Part shown: piece by piece, positions 1-12,518 of the stretch
How positions within the stretch are numbered: position 1 is the stretch's first letter
Layout of the letters: the number at the start of each line of letters is the position of its first letter
Assembly (NCBI GenBank): GCA_021812955.1
Contig: JAKAMJ010000002.1
Location: 1-21,548, forward strand
Direction of reading: 5' to 3'
DNA: 21,548 bases
DNA from: a bacterium
Lineage (GTDB): Bacteria; Patescibacteriota; Minisyncoccia; Phycocordibacterales; Phycocordibacteraceae
The notes under the pieces: model-generated
What the model saw: the letters and a program-made list of their open reading frames with translations, nothing else
Told to the model about the DNA's origin: nothing
Databases searched by the model: none
Translations under genes and position numbers: made by a program

Positions 1-1
1 T

Positions 2-2677
2 TCGGAAGCGGACGGCGCGGTCTTCGTGAAGATAGACCGGAAGCGCAAGTTCCCGGTGACGCAGCTGCTTGCGGTCTTCGGCGGCGGTCTGGGCGACGCG
101 GTGCTCAAGCATTTCGCGAAGGACCCGCTCGCGACGGCCGCCATCAAGGCGACACTCGCGCACGATGAGGCGAAGTCCATCGAGGAGGCATACGTCGAGA
201 TCCACCGCCGCATGCGCGACGGCGACCTCGCGACGCCGGAGAACGCCAAGAACTTCGTGCAGGCGCTCTTCTCGACCGAGCGTTACGACATCGGACGCGT
301 CGGCCGCTCGCGCCTCAACGCGCGCTTCGGCCTCCCGACGACGGAGAAGGCGCTCGAGAAGCGCACGCTCACGCTCGCGGATTTCGTCAACATCATTTCT
401 GAGATTACCAAGTTGAACGCCGACCCGTCGGCGCGCCCGGATGACATCGATCATCTCGGGTTCCGCCGCGTGCGGTTCGTGGGCGAGCTCTTGCAGTCGC
501 GCATGCGCGTCGGGCTCAGCCGCATGAAGCGCAACATCCAGGATCGCATGAGCACCATCGAGACCGAGACGACGCTCCCGACGGCGCTCGTGAACCCGCG
601 CCCCTTCCACGCGTCCGTGCACGAGTTCTTCACGGCCAACCAGCTCTCGCAGTTCATGGACCAGCAGAACATCCTCGCGGAACTCGAGAACATGCGCACC
701 GTCTCCGCACTCGGCCCCGGCGGCCTTTCGCGCGAGCGTGCGGGCTTCGAGGTGCGCGACGTGCACCCCAGCCACTACGGGCGCCTCTGCCCGATACACA
801 CGCCTGAGGGCCAGAACATCGGCCTCATCCTCCGCCTCTCGACGCACGCGCGCACGAACGATTTCGGCGTCATCGAGACGCCCTACGTCCGCGTGAAGAA
901 CGGCAAGGTGACGGACGAGATCGCCCACCTGAACGCGCTCGACGAGGAGCTCGAATACATCGCGCACGGCGCGACCAAGCTCGACGACAAGGGGCGCATC
1001 GTCGCGGACCAGGTCGAGGCGCGCCACAAGGGCGACCCGGTCATCGTCCCGCGCGAATCCGTCACGCTCATGGACGCGTCGACGTATCAGATGTTCTCGG
1101 TCGCGACCAACATGATCCCGTTCGTGGATCACGACGACGCGAACCGTGCGCTCATGGGTTCGAACATGCAGAAGCAGGCGACGCCGGTGCTCGTGCCGGA
1201 GGCGCCCTTGGTGGCGACCGGTATCGAAGCGCCCGCAGCGCGCAGCACGGGCCGCCTCATCCTCGCGCTAGAAGCGGGCGAGGTGACGTACGCAGACGCG
1301 CGCAAGATCACCGTCCAGAACAAGGACGGGAAGAAGCGCGACTACCATCTCCAGGGCATCACGCAGACGAATCAGAACTCCATATTCATGCAGCGCCCGT
1401 CCGTGACGGTGGGCGACAAGGTGAAGAAGGGCGACGTGCTCGCCGACAACTCGTCCACCGACCACGGCCAGATCGCGCTCGGGCAGAACGTGCGCATCGC
1501 GTTCATGAGCTGGAACGGCGCGAACTACGAGGACGCTATCATCATCTCGGAACGGCTCGTGGAGGAGTCCAAGTTTACGACGGTGCACATCGAGGACTTC
1601 GAGTGCGTCGTGCGCGACACCAAGCTCGGGGCCGAGACGACGACGCACGACATCCCGAACGTCGGCGAGATGCGGCTCAAGAACCTCGATGAAGAGGGCG
1701 TAATACGCATCGGCGCGGAAGTGCGCTCGGGTGACATACTCGTGGGCAAGGTGACGCCGAAAGGCGAGACGCAGCTCACGCCGGAAGAGCGCCTCTTGCG
1801 CAGCATATTCGGCGACAAGGCGAAAGACGTGAAAGACACGTCGCTCCGCATGGAAGGCGGCAAGCGCGGCCGCGTGATCGGCGTGCGCGTCTTCTCGCGC
1901 GAGAAGGGCGATCAGCTCGAGAGCGGCATCATCAAGAAGATCGTCGTGACGGTGGCACAGGCGCGCAACGTGTCTGTGGGCGACAAGCTCTCGGGCCGCC
2001 ACGGCAACAAGGGCGTCATCAGCCGCGTCCTGCCGGTCGAGGACATGCCGTACGACAAGGACGGCAACCCGATAGACCTCATCCTCACCCCGCTCGGCGT
2101 CCCGTCCCGTATGAACCTCGGCCAGATCCTCGAGCTGCACCTCGGCCTCGCGGCGAACACGCTCGGGTACCAGGCGATCGTCCCGCCGTTCGCCGGCGCG
2201 ACGCCGGACGAGATCCGCGACGAGCTCGAAGCGGCAGGCTTCTCGCGCACTGGCAAGATGAAGCTCTACGACGGCCAGACCGGCGAAGCGTTCGCGCAGG
2301 ACATCGCGGTAGGCTACATGTACATCCTCAAGCTGCATCACATGGTGGAAGACAAGATCCACATGCGCTCCATCGGCCCGTACTCGCTCATCACGCAGCA
2401 GCCGCTCGGGGGCAAGGCGCAGAACGGCGGCCAGCGCTTCGGAGAGATGGAAGTGTGGGCGCTCCTCGGCTACGGCGCGGCGTACATGCTCCGCGAGATG
2501 CTCACCATCAAGTCGGACGACATCCAGGGCCGCTCGGCAGCCTTCGATGCGATCGTGAAGGGCGAGCCGATCAGCCACGCGGGCACGCCGGCATCCTTCG
2601 CTGTCCTCACCAACCAGATCCGCGGCCTCGCGCTCGACATCGAGCCGATGAATCTTCCGCCGGAGCCGGAAGCGTGA
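2..2677 (+). CDS. rpoB: DNA-directed RNA polymerase subunit beta (5'-truncated by window edge)
   Basis: This is the beta subunit of RNA polymerase, which forms one side of the active-site cleft and holds the rifampicin pocket. The reading frame is open from base 2, and 891 residues are visible; by comparison with E. coli about 200 N-terminal residues lie upstream, so the GTG at 26 is an internal valine (VKIDRKRKFPVT matches the conserved VRIDRRRKLPAT block). Visible family blocks are SQLSQFMDQ (about nt 644-667), ALGPGGLSRERAGFEVRDVHPSHYGRLCPIHTPEG (from about 704), SGRHGNKGV (about 1990-2016) and the C-terminal clamp-binding segment GGKAQNGGQRFGEMEVWALLGYGAAYMLREM (from about 2408). The rifampicin-pocket segment departs from E. 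coli at several positions (see findings). The stop is TGA and rpoC begins 40 nt later, so the two are almost certainly co-transcribed. No large lineage-specific insertion is evident. Identification is certain; only the N-terminus is missing. Confidence 0.98.
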   Translation, partial: SEADGAVFVKIDRKRKFPVTQLLAVFGGGLGDAVLKHFAKDPLATAAIKATLAHDEAKSIEEAYVEIHRRMRDGDLATPENAKNFVQALFSTERYDIGRVGRSRLNARFGLPTTEKALEKRTLTLADFVNIISEITKLNADPSARPDDIDHLGFRRVRFVGELLQSRMRVGLSRMKRNIQDRMSTIETETTLPTALVNPRPFHASVHEFFTANQLSQFMDQQNILAELENMRTVSALGPGGLSRERAGFEVRDVHPSHYGRLCPIHTPEGQNIGLILRLSTHARTNDFGVIETPYVRVKNGKVTDEIAHLNALDEELEYIAHGATKLDDKGRIVADQVEARHKGDPVIVPRESVTLMDASTYQMFSVATNMIPFVDHDDANRALMGSNMQKQATPVLVPEAPLVATGIEAPAARSTGRLILALEAGEVTYADARKITVQNKDGKKRDYHLQGITQTNQNSIFMQRPSVTVGDKVKKGDVLADNSSTDHGQIALGQNVRIAFMSWNGANYEDAIIISERLVEESKFTTVHIEDFECVVRDTKLGAETTTHDIPNVGEMRLKNLDEEGVIRIGAEVRSGDILVGKVTPKGETQLTPEERLLRSIFGDKAKDVKDTSLRMEGGKRGRVIGVRVFSREKGDQLESGIIKKIVVTVAQARNVSVGDKLSGRHGNKGVISRVLPVEDMPYDKDGNPIDLILTPLGVPSRMNLGQILELHLGLAANTLGYQAIVPPFAGATPDEIRDELEAAGFSRTGKMKLYDGQTGEAFAQDIAVGYMYILKLHHMVEDKIHMRSIGPYSLITQQPLGGKAQNGGQRFGEMEVWALLGYGAAYMLREMLTIKSDDIQGRSAAFDAIVKGEPISHAGTPASFAVLTNQIRGLALDIEPMNLPPEPEA

Positions 2678-2717
2678 ATGAAATATTGAACCATTTAAAC
2701 ATTTAAACATCACAAGT
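2678..2717 (+). other. rpoB-rpoC spacer with 8-bp tandem repeat
   Basis: This 40-nt AT-rich gap contains CATTTAAA twice in tandem (2692-2699 and 2700-2707), followed by CAT. There is no Shine-Dalgarno-like purine tract before the rpoC ATG and no hairpin, so it does not look like a terminator. The repeat may be only local low complexity. Confidence 0.5.
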
Positions 2718-6428
<3,711 letters not shown>

Positions 6429-6435
6429 GGTAGAA

Positions 6436-6454
6436 ATTGAAGTCGAACTTCAAT
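6436..6454 (+). repeat. Small palindrome, 8-bp stem with 3-nt loop
   Basis: The arms 6436-6443 and 6447-6454 are perfect inverted repeats around the loop CGA. It sits only 7 nt after the rpoC stop and 3 nt before the main terminator stem. The ten bases GAAGTCGAAC (6439-6448) recur exactly at 11053-11062, in the palindrome inside the helicase gene, which suggests a related element. It lacks its own T-run. Confidence 0.6.
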
Positions 6455-6457
6455 ACG

Positions 6458-6491
6458 ACACGCGGCCGCCCTACGGGCGGCCGCGTGTTTT
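6458..6491 (+). terminator. Intrinsic terminator of the rpoBC operon
   Basis: A perfect 14-bp GC-rich stem (6458-6471 paired with 6475-6488) with the 3-nt loop TAC is followed by TTTT ending at 6491 and then further T-rich sequence. It lies 30 nt after the rpoC stop codon, the expected place for a Rho-independent terminator. Confidence 0.9.
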
Positions 6492-6494
6492 CTG

Positions 6495-6517
6495 TTATAG
6501 GAATCAGATTCCTATAA
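6495..6517 (+). repeat. Small AT-rich palindrome, 10-bp stem with 3-nt loop
   Basis: The arms 6495-6504 and 6508-6517 are perfect inverted repeats around CAG. It follows the rpoBC terminator by 3 nt and is the third hairpin in 82 nt. Its role is unknown: it could be a backup terminator, an mRNA 3'-end protector or a small repetitive palindrome. The rest of the gap to dnaG (6518-6589) is A-rich with no further structure that I can see. Confidence 0.6.
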
Positions 6518-6589
6518 GACGGGTGGTTGCTCAGATAAAGATAAAGAAAAACGCCTTTCGCAAGATTTCTGCATAGCCGCCTGGCGGGG

Positions 6590-6595
6590 TAGAAT
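6590..6595 (+). promoter_or_regulatory. Candidate -10 element of dnaG (leaderless)
   Basis: TAGAAT lies 7 nt before the dnaG ATG at 6603. With the usual 6-7 nt from -10 to the start of transcription, the transcript would begin at or next to the ATG. No convincing -35 hexamer is seen 16-18 nt upstream. The gene follows a strong terminator, so it needs its own promoter. Confidence 0.5.
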
Positions 6596-6602
6596 AGAGG
6601 TG

Positions 6603-8318
6603 ATGGCGAAGGATACGGTGGCGGAGATCAAGACGCGGTTGAGCATTACGGACATCGTGAGTCCGTATGTGAAGCTGAACAGGGCGGGGCGCTCGATGGT
6701 GGGCCTGTGCCCCTTTCATAAGGAGAAGACGGGGAGCTTCCACGTGAGCCCGGAGCGCGGGACATGGCACTGCTTCGGCTGCGGGGAGGGCGGCGACGGA
6801 TTCTCGTTTATCGAGAAGATAGAAGGGGTCGACTTCAAAGGCGCGTTGCAACTGCTTGCCGAGAAGGCGGGCGTGCAGATCGAGGAATACCACGGCAACA
6901 GGGAGGCAAACGATAAGCGCGACCGCGCACGCGAAGCGATGGCGCGCGCGCAGCTCTGGTACGCGGCGCAGTTCCAGGGAAGCGCGGCCGAGGCATACGC
7001 GAAGCGGCGCGGGCTCAGCGAGAAGACGATTAAAGGCTGGGGACTCGGATCCGCGCCAGAGGGCTGGCGCGCGCTGCTCGAGGCGATGAGCGTGGAGGGG
7101 TTTTCGGTGCAGGAGCTGCTCGTCGCAGGGCTTGTCAAGGAAGCCGACGGCAAGCCGGGCACCTATTACGACCGCTTCCGCAATCGGCTCATGTTCCCGA
7201 TACGAGACGCGGCGGGGCGCGTGGTCGCCTTCACGGGCCGGGCGCTCGCGGAAGACGAGCTGGCGAAATATCTGAACTCGCCCGAGACGGAGCTTTACCG
7301 CAAATCAGAGATCCTGTTCGGCATGGATCGGGCGAAAGACGCCGTGCGTACGCGCGGATTCTCGATGCTGGTCGAGGGGCAGATGGACGTGCTCCACTGC
7401 CACCAGGCTGGCTTCGAAAACGCGGTCGCGCTCTCGGGCACCGCGCTCACCGAGCGGCACCTTGGGCTCATGAAGCGCTACAGCGAAAACTTGATGCTCG
7501 TGCTCGACGCCGACCCGGCCGGATTCAAAGCGACGGCGCGCTCGGCGGCGCTCGCGCTCGCGGGCGGCTTGCGGGTCAAAGCTGCCAGACTGCCGAAGGG
7601 GAAGGACCCGGCTGACTTGCTCGGCGAAGACGCAGCCGACTTCAAAGCGCGCATCGTCGCGGCGAAGCCGATCGTTGAATTTTTCTTGGCCGAGCTTTCA
7701 GAATCGGAGCGCGACTCGCACCAGCTCCTGCGCAAGGCGGAGGGTATCGTGCTCCCGCTCATCGCGGCGATACCTAGCCCGATGGAGCGGGAGCATTTCG
7801 TGCAGGTGGCGGCGCGAGCGCTCGGGCTCAGCGGCGAGGCGGTGCGGGAGTCGCTCGGGCGGCTCAGACGGCTCGCGCCAGACTCCGGGAAAGTCAGACT
7901 CTCCCAACCGAATGTGGGAGAGTCTGACTTTCCCAAGGGATGGGGAGACGTGCAGGCGCGACCGGCGCGCATCGTTCGCGCCGAGCAGCTCCTGGCCATT
8001 CTCCACGCATATCCCGATACCCCCCTTGCCGAACGTGTCAAGGCGAGGTATTGTCAAATTACTGAAGTCGATCTGCCTCCAGCGGCGGCAATCCCGGAAT
8101 CGGTCCTGTTCCTTACCGAACAGACTTTCGGGGAGGACCCTGCCGAAAGCGCGGCAGACGAGCTTCTCCGCGCCTTCGAATTAGCGGTCATCCGCGAGGC
8201 GTATCAGTCGGCAGTCTCGGACCTGCGCAGGGCAGAAGCGTCCGGGGACATGCCTGCGATAGAACAGGCGCAGGCGAAGTGCGCGAATATTTCGGCGCGG
8301 ATCGCCGCGATCGGATGA
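6603..8318 (+). CDS. dnaG: DNA primase DnaG with an in-frame palindromic insert
   Basis: DnaG makes the RNA primers for DNA replication. The protein is 571 residues from the ATG at 6603. The GTG at 6600 is also in frame, but I prefer the ATG because it restores the usual short N-terminus and lies 7 nt after a -10-like TAGAAT. The N-terminal CHC2 zinc site is C36, H39, C57, C60 (CPFH...HCFGCG). The TOPRIM catalytic core shows E258 in LVEGQMD and D302/D304 in LDADPAG; the family more often has DGDxAG. The middle domain continues to about residue 425. Residues 429-444 are encoded exactly by a 48-nt perfect inverted repeat (see separate entry) and sit between the core and the C-terminal helicase-binding region. 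The gene is followed after 31 nt by rpoD, recalling the rpsU-dnaG-rpoD operon, but rpsU is absent here. Identification is secure. Confidence 0.96.
   Translation: MAKDTVAEIKTRLSITDIVSPYVKLNRAGRSMVGLCPFHKEKTGSFHVSPERGTWHCFGCGEGGDGFSFIEKIEGVDFKGALQLLAEKAGVQIEEYHGNREANDKRDRAREAMARAQLWYAAQFQGSAAEAYAKRRGLSEKTIKGWGLGSAPEGWRALLEAMSVEGFSVQELLVAGLVKEADGKPGTYYDRFRNRLMFPIRDAAGRVVAFTGRALAEDELAKYLNSPETELYRKSEILFGMDRAKDAVRTRGFSMLVEGQMDVLHCHQAGFENAVALSGTALTERHLGLMKRYSENLMLVLDADPAGFKATARSAALALAGGLRVKAARLPKGKDPADLLGEDAADFKARIVAAKPIVEFFLAELSESERDSHQLLRKAEGIVLPLIAAIPSPMEREHFVQVAARALGLSGEAVRESLGRLRRLAPDSGKVRLSQPNVGESDFPKGWGDVQARPARIVRAEQLLAILHAYPDTPLAERVKARYCQITEVDLPPAAAIPESVLFLTEQTFGEDPAESAADELLRAFELAVIREAYQSAVSDLRRAEASGDMPAIEQAQAKCANISARIAAIG
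7887..7934 (+). repeat. 48-nt palindromic element inside dnaG
   Basis: A perfect 20-bp inverted repeat (7887-7906 and 7915-7934) has an 8-nt loop at 7907-7914. It starts and ends on codon boundaries and is exactly 16 codons long, adding GKVRLSQPNVGESDFP to DnaG in an apparent linker. A perfect 20-bp stem in coding DNA is far beyond chance expectation and suggests an inserted small palindromic element. Confidence 0.85.
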
Positions 8319-8349
8319 CGTTCCCGACCTATCCACCTCACTTTTCCTT

Positions 8350-9615
<1,266 letters not shown>

Positions 9616-9629
9616 CCTGCCGTGTCGCT

Positions 9630-9645
9630 CCGCTTGCAAAAGCGG
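9630..9645 (+). other. Short hairpin with GCAA tetraloop after rpoD
   Basis: The arms CCGCTT (9630-9635) and AAGCGG (9640-9645) enclose GCAA, a stable GNRA-type tetraloop. It lies 14 nt after the rpoD stop and directly abuts the -10-like TACACT of the next gene. There is no T-run, so it is a weak terminator candidate at best; it may stabilise the 3' end of the dnaG-rpoD mRNA. Confidence 0.4.
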
Positions 9646-9651
9646 TACACT
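9646..9651 (+). promoter_or_regulatory. Candidate -10 element of the helicase-nuclease gene (leaderless)
   Basis: TACACT ends 7 nt before the ATG at 9659, the same geometry as at dnaG. No consensus -35 was found at 16-18 nt spacing. If used, transcription would begin at or beside the start codon. Confidence 0.45.
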
Positions 9652-9658
9652 GAAGAGC

Positions 9659-12487
9659 ATGACGGCGGGGAAATTTGAAGAGGCGTATGCGAAGCTGACG
9701 AAAGAGCAGCGGCTGGCAGTCGACACGGTCGAGGGGCCGGTGATGGTCTTGGCGGGCCCCGGCACGGGAAAGACGCACATCCTGACGCTCCGCATCGCGA
9801 ACATCCTGCGCGCCACCCAGGCGACGCCGGACTCGATCCTCGCGCTCACGTTCACTGATTCGGCGGCGCGCACGATGCGGCGGCGGCTCGCAGGACTCAT
9901 CGGCGAAGAGACGGCGCGCAAGGTGACCATCAGTACCTTCCACGGCTTCGCTGAGCTCGTGCGCGCGGCATACCCGGACGCGTTTGCGGCGGACGCGGAC
10001 AAGCGGCTCATGGGCGACGTCGAGCAGGCGCTCCTCTTGCGCGAGGCGATAGACACGAGCGAGCTCGAGCTCCTGCGCCCGGCCAAGGTGCCCTATACCT
10101 ATCTCCCCGATCTCCGCTCGCTCTACGACACGCTCACGCGCGAGGGCGTCTCGATAGACGCGTATCGCGCGTGGGGGAAGGAGGCGGCGGAGCATCTCGC
10201 CGCCGATGAATCTCTCCGCTACAAGCGCGGCGCGAACGCGGGCGAGCTCACCAAAGCGGGGCAGGAGAAAGTCGCCCGGTTCGACAAGGTCGAGGAGGCT
10301 GCGCGCGTTTTTGAAAAATATGAAGCGCTCAAAGAGGAACGGCAGCTCGCGGATTTCTCCGATCTGCTCGCCGGAGTCGTCGAGCGTGTCGCTGCCGACG
10401 AGGGTTTGCGGAGCGATTTGCAGGAGCGATATCAGTACCTCTTGGCAGACGAGCATCAGGACGCGAACGCGCTCCAGCACCGGCTGCTCGAACTCTTCGC
10501 CTATGACGATCATCCGAATATCTTCGTAGTGGGAGACGAGAAGCAGGCGATTTATCGCTTCCAGGGCGCCGACCTGGGCGGGTTTAAGACCTTTACCGAG
10601 CTTTTCCCCCGCACGGTCGTCGTAGCGCTCACTTCTTCGTTCCGCTCGTATCAGCACATCCTCGACACTGCGCACGAGGTCGTGGCGGAGACGGGCGAAC
10701 ATGCGCGCCTCGCCGCCGCGCGCGAGGGCGATGGCGAACGCGTCTCGCGCATCGAGGCGGCGGACCCGCTCGACGAGCGAGCGAAAGTTGCCACGCTTAT
10801 CGAGCGCCTCATCGCCGAGGGTGCCGCTCCGCACGAGATCGCCGTCATCGCGCGCACCAACGATACGGCGAACCTGTTCGCGCAGGCGCTCCAGGCGCGC
10901 GGGCTGCCGGTCTTGCGCGCGGGCGACCTCTCGCTCACGGGCACGCCGCTCATGCGCGCCCTTCTCGCGCTCCTGCAATACGCTGCCGACCCGACCGCCG
11001 CTGGCTCCCTGCGCGAGGCGCTCCTCGCTCCTTGGTGGCATGTTCGACTTACGAAGTCGAACATGCCGGGAATCGAAGGGATGCTGAAGCTACTGCGTAC
11101 GACGAGCGATAAAGACTTGCCGACCGCGCTCGCGCGCGCGTATCCAGATACGGCGAGCGTGATTACGCGCTGCGTCGAGCGCGCGCTCTCAGAAGCGCCT
11201 GCGGCGGTATTCTCGTACATCTTCGCCGAGAGTGGCGCGCGTGATTATTTCCTCTCTCATGCGGAACGCTTAGACGACATCGCGCTCGTGCGCGCGCTTA
11301 TGATGCACCTCGAGTCTTCGGCGCGCTTTAGCGCGGCGGCGACCTTCGCTGAGGCGCTCGCGATGCTCTCGAAGGCGCGGGAGCATGGCCTCTCGCCGGT
11401 GAAGGTCGCGCTCACCGAGCGCGAAGGGTTCATCACCGTCATCACTGCGCACAAGGCGAAAGGGATGGAGTTCCGCTTCGTGATCGTCCCGGACTGCACC
11501 GAAAACGCCTGGGAGAAGGGCGGGCGCGCTGCGCTCCTGCCGTCGCCCTTCGAGGAGAAGCGTTCGCTCGACGACGCGCGCCGCCTCTTCTACGTCGCGC
11601 TCACGCGCGCCAAAGACCATGCGTACCTTTCATACGCCCGCGCGAGCGCCGAGGGGCGCGACCGCTTGCCGACCGCGCTCATCCCAAGCAGCCTTCCCGA
11701 GATGCCGGTCGAGAGCGAGGCGTTGCCGCTCCTGCACGCGACCGTCGACGCTCCCGAGAAGGTGCGCGCGCTCGTCGAGCGGTACCTGGAGACCGAAGGG
11801 CTTTCGCCCTCGGCGGCAAACGAATATCTGGAGTCGCCCGCGACTTTCTTCGCGCGGCGCGTGTTGCGGATACAAGAGCCGCCCGTCCCGGCACTCGTGT
11901 ACGGCACCGCGCTTCACGCGGCCGTCGCGGCCGCGCTCGCGGGCGCTTCCGGGGAAGACGCGTCGCTCCGGCTCGCGCGCGCCTTCAACCACTCGCTCCT
12001 GCCGCGCGACGCGACCTTCGAGAAGCTCTTGCGCGAGGCACGGGCCGCGTTTGAGGCGGTGTTGCCCGAGCTGCCTGAGCTCGGCGCGCCCGAGCATGTC
12101 GAAAAAGCGTTCTCGCTCGTGCGCGAAGTAGACGGCGTGCCCGTCACGCTCGGCGGCAAGATAGACGCGGTATTCAAAAGAGACGGCGCGCTCGTCGTGG
12201 CCGATTTCAAGACGGGCAGCAGCGTTTCGGCAAAGAATGAGGGTTACGCGCGTCAGCTCGCGTTTTATGCGGCGATGCTCGCGGCAAACGGCGAACAGGT
12301 CGCTGGCGCCGCGCTCTTGGGCATTTCAGATAAGGGTATCAAACGGGTCGAGGTGCCGGTGGGGCAGGCGGAGCAGGAGGCCGCTCTCGCCGAGCTCGAT
12401 GCGATGGTACGCGAGCTTCGCTCCGGCCGCTGGCGCCGCGGCACGCCATCCGACTACGACGCTCTCCTCACTCTTCTCGCCGAATAA
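9659..12487 (+). CDS. UvrD/PcrA-family superfamily 1 helicase fused to a RecB-like PD-(D/E)XK nuclease
   Basis: The protein is 942 residues and combines a 3'-5' SF1A DNA helicase with a nuclease, the layout of AddA/RecB-type and related repair enzymes. Helicase motifs in order: Q-motif LTKEQRLAV (13-21), Walker A GPGTGKT (33-39), motif Ia TFTDSAARTMRRRL, motif II ADEHQD (D264, E265), motif III VGDEKQAIYRFQGAD, motif IV/V around LTSSFRS and VITAHKAKGMEFRFVIV, and motif VI VALTRAKDHAYLSYA. The C-terminal nuclease has H753, then GKID (D836), DFKTG (D849, K851) and QLAFY (Q866), the RecB-family order. Residues 461-470 lie in a palindrome-encoded segment (see separate entry). The start ATG follows a -10-like hexamer by 7 nt. 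The likely role is resection or repair of broken or damaged DNA. The family assignment is secure; whether it works alone or with an AddB-like partner cannot be told, and no partner is adjacent. Confidence 0.92.
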   Translation: MTAGKFEEAYAKLTKEQRLAVDTVEGPVMVLAGPGTGKTHILTLRIANILRATQATPDSILALTFTDSAARTMRRRLAGLIGEETARKVTISTFHGFAELVRAAYPDAFAADADKRLMGDVEQALLLREAIDTSELELLRPAKVPYTYLPDLRSLYDTLTREGVSIDAYRAWGKEAAEHLAADESLRYKRGANAGELTKAGQEKVARFDKVEEAARVFEKYEALKEERQLADFSDLLAGVVERVAADEGLRSDLQERYQYLLADEHQDANALQHRLLELFAYDDHPNIFVVGDEKQAIYRFQGADLGGFKTFTELFPRTVVVALTSSFRSYQHILDTAHEVVAETGEHARLAAAREGDGERVSRIEAADPLDERAKVATLIERLIAEGAAPHEIAVIARTNDTANLFAQALQARGLPVLRAGDLSLTGTPLMRALLALLQYAADPTAAGSLREALLAPWWHVRLTKSNMPGIEGMLKLLRTTSDKDLPTALARAYPDTASVITRCVERALSEAPAAVFSYIFAESGARDYFLSHAERLDDIALVRALMMHLESSARFSAAATFAEALAMLSKAREHGLSPVKVALTEREGFITVITAHKAKGMEFRFVIVPDCTENAWEKGGRAALLPSPFEEKRSLDDARRLFYVALTRAKDHAYLSYARASAEGRDRLPTALIPSSLPEMPVESEALPLLHATVDAPEKVRALVERYLETEGLSPSAANEYLESPATFFARRVLRIQEPPVPALVYGTALHAAVAAALAGASGEDASLRLARAFNHSLLPRDATFEKLLREARAAFEAVLPELPELGAPEHVEKAFSLVREVDGVPVTLGGKIDAVFKRDGALVVADFKTGSSVSAKNEGYARQLAFYAAMLAANGEQVAGAALLGISDKGIKRVEVPVGQAEQEAALAELDAMVRELRSGRWRRGTPSDYDALLTLLAE
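11037..11067 (+). repeat. 31-nt palindrome inside the helicase gene
   Basis: A perfect 14-bp inverted repeat (11037-11050 and 11054-11067) encloses the 3-nt loop ACG. The loop is exactly one codon (Thr465), so both arms are read in the same phase, giving HVRLTKSNMP. The peptide resembles the one made by the dnaG palindrome (KVRLS...ESDFP), and GAAGTCGAAC is shared with the hairpin after rpoC. Confidence 0.8.
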
Positions 12488-12518
12488 TTATGTGGGACGT
12501 TGCACGTCCCATATAATT
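12486..12518. terminator. Palindrome between convergent genes, probable bidirectional terminator
   Basis: A 15-bp stem with one G-T wobble (12486-12500 and 12504-12518) and the 3-nt loop TGC spans the whole gap between the helicase stop (12485-12487) and the stop of the minus-strand DsbA-like gene (12518-12520). The core is GC-rich and the outer stem AT-rich, which gives a U-rich tail in both directions. It shares ATGTGGGA (12490-12497) with the dnaG palindrome (7912-7919). Termination is inferred from position and shape. Confidence 0.6.

Noticed and set aside
26..28. GTG at 26 as the rpoB start
   Set aside because: The frame is open upstream to base 2 and the codon encodes the conserved valine in the VKIDRKRK block deep inside RpoB.
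6600..6602. GTG start for dnaG
   Set aside because: It adds one residue only; the ATG at 6603 is stronger and lies at the expected distance from the -10-like TAGAAT.
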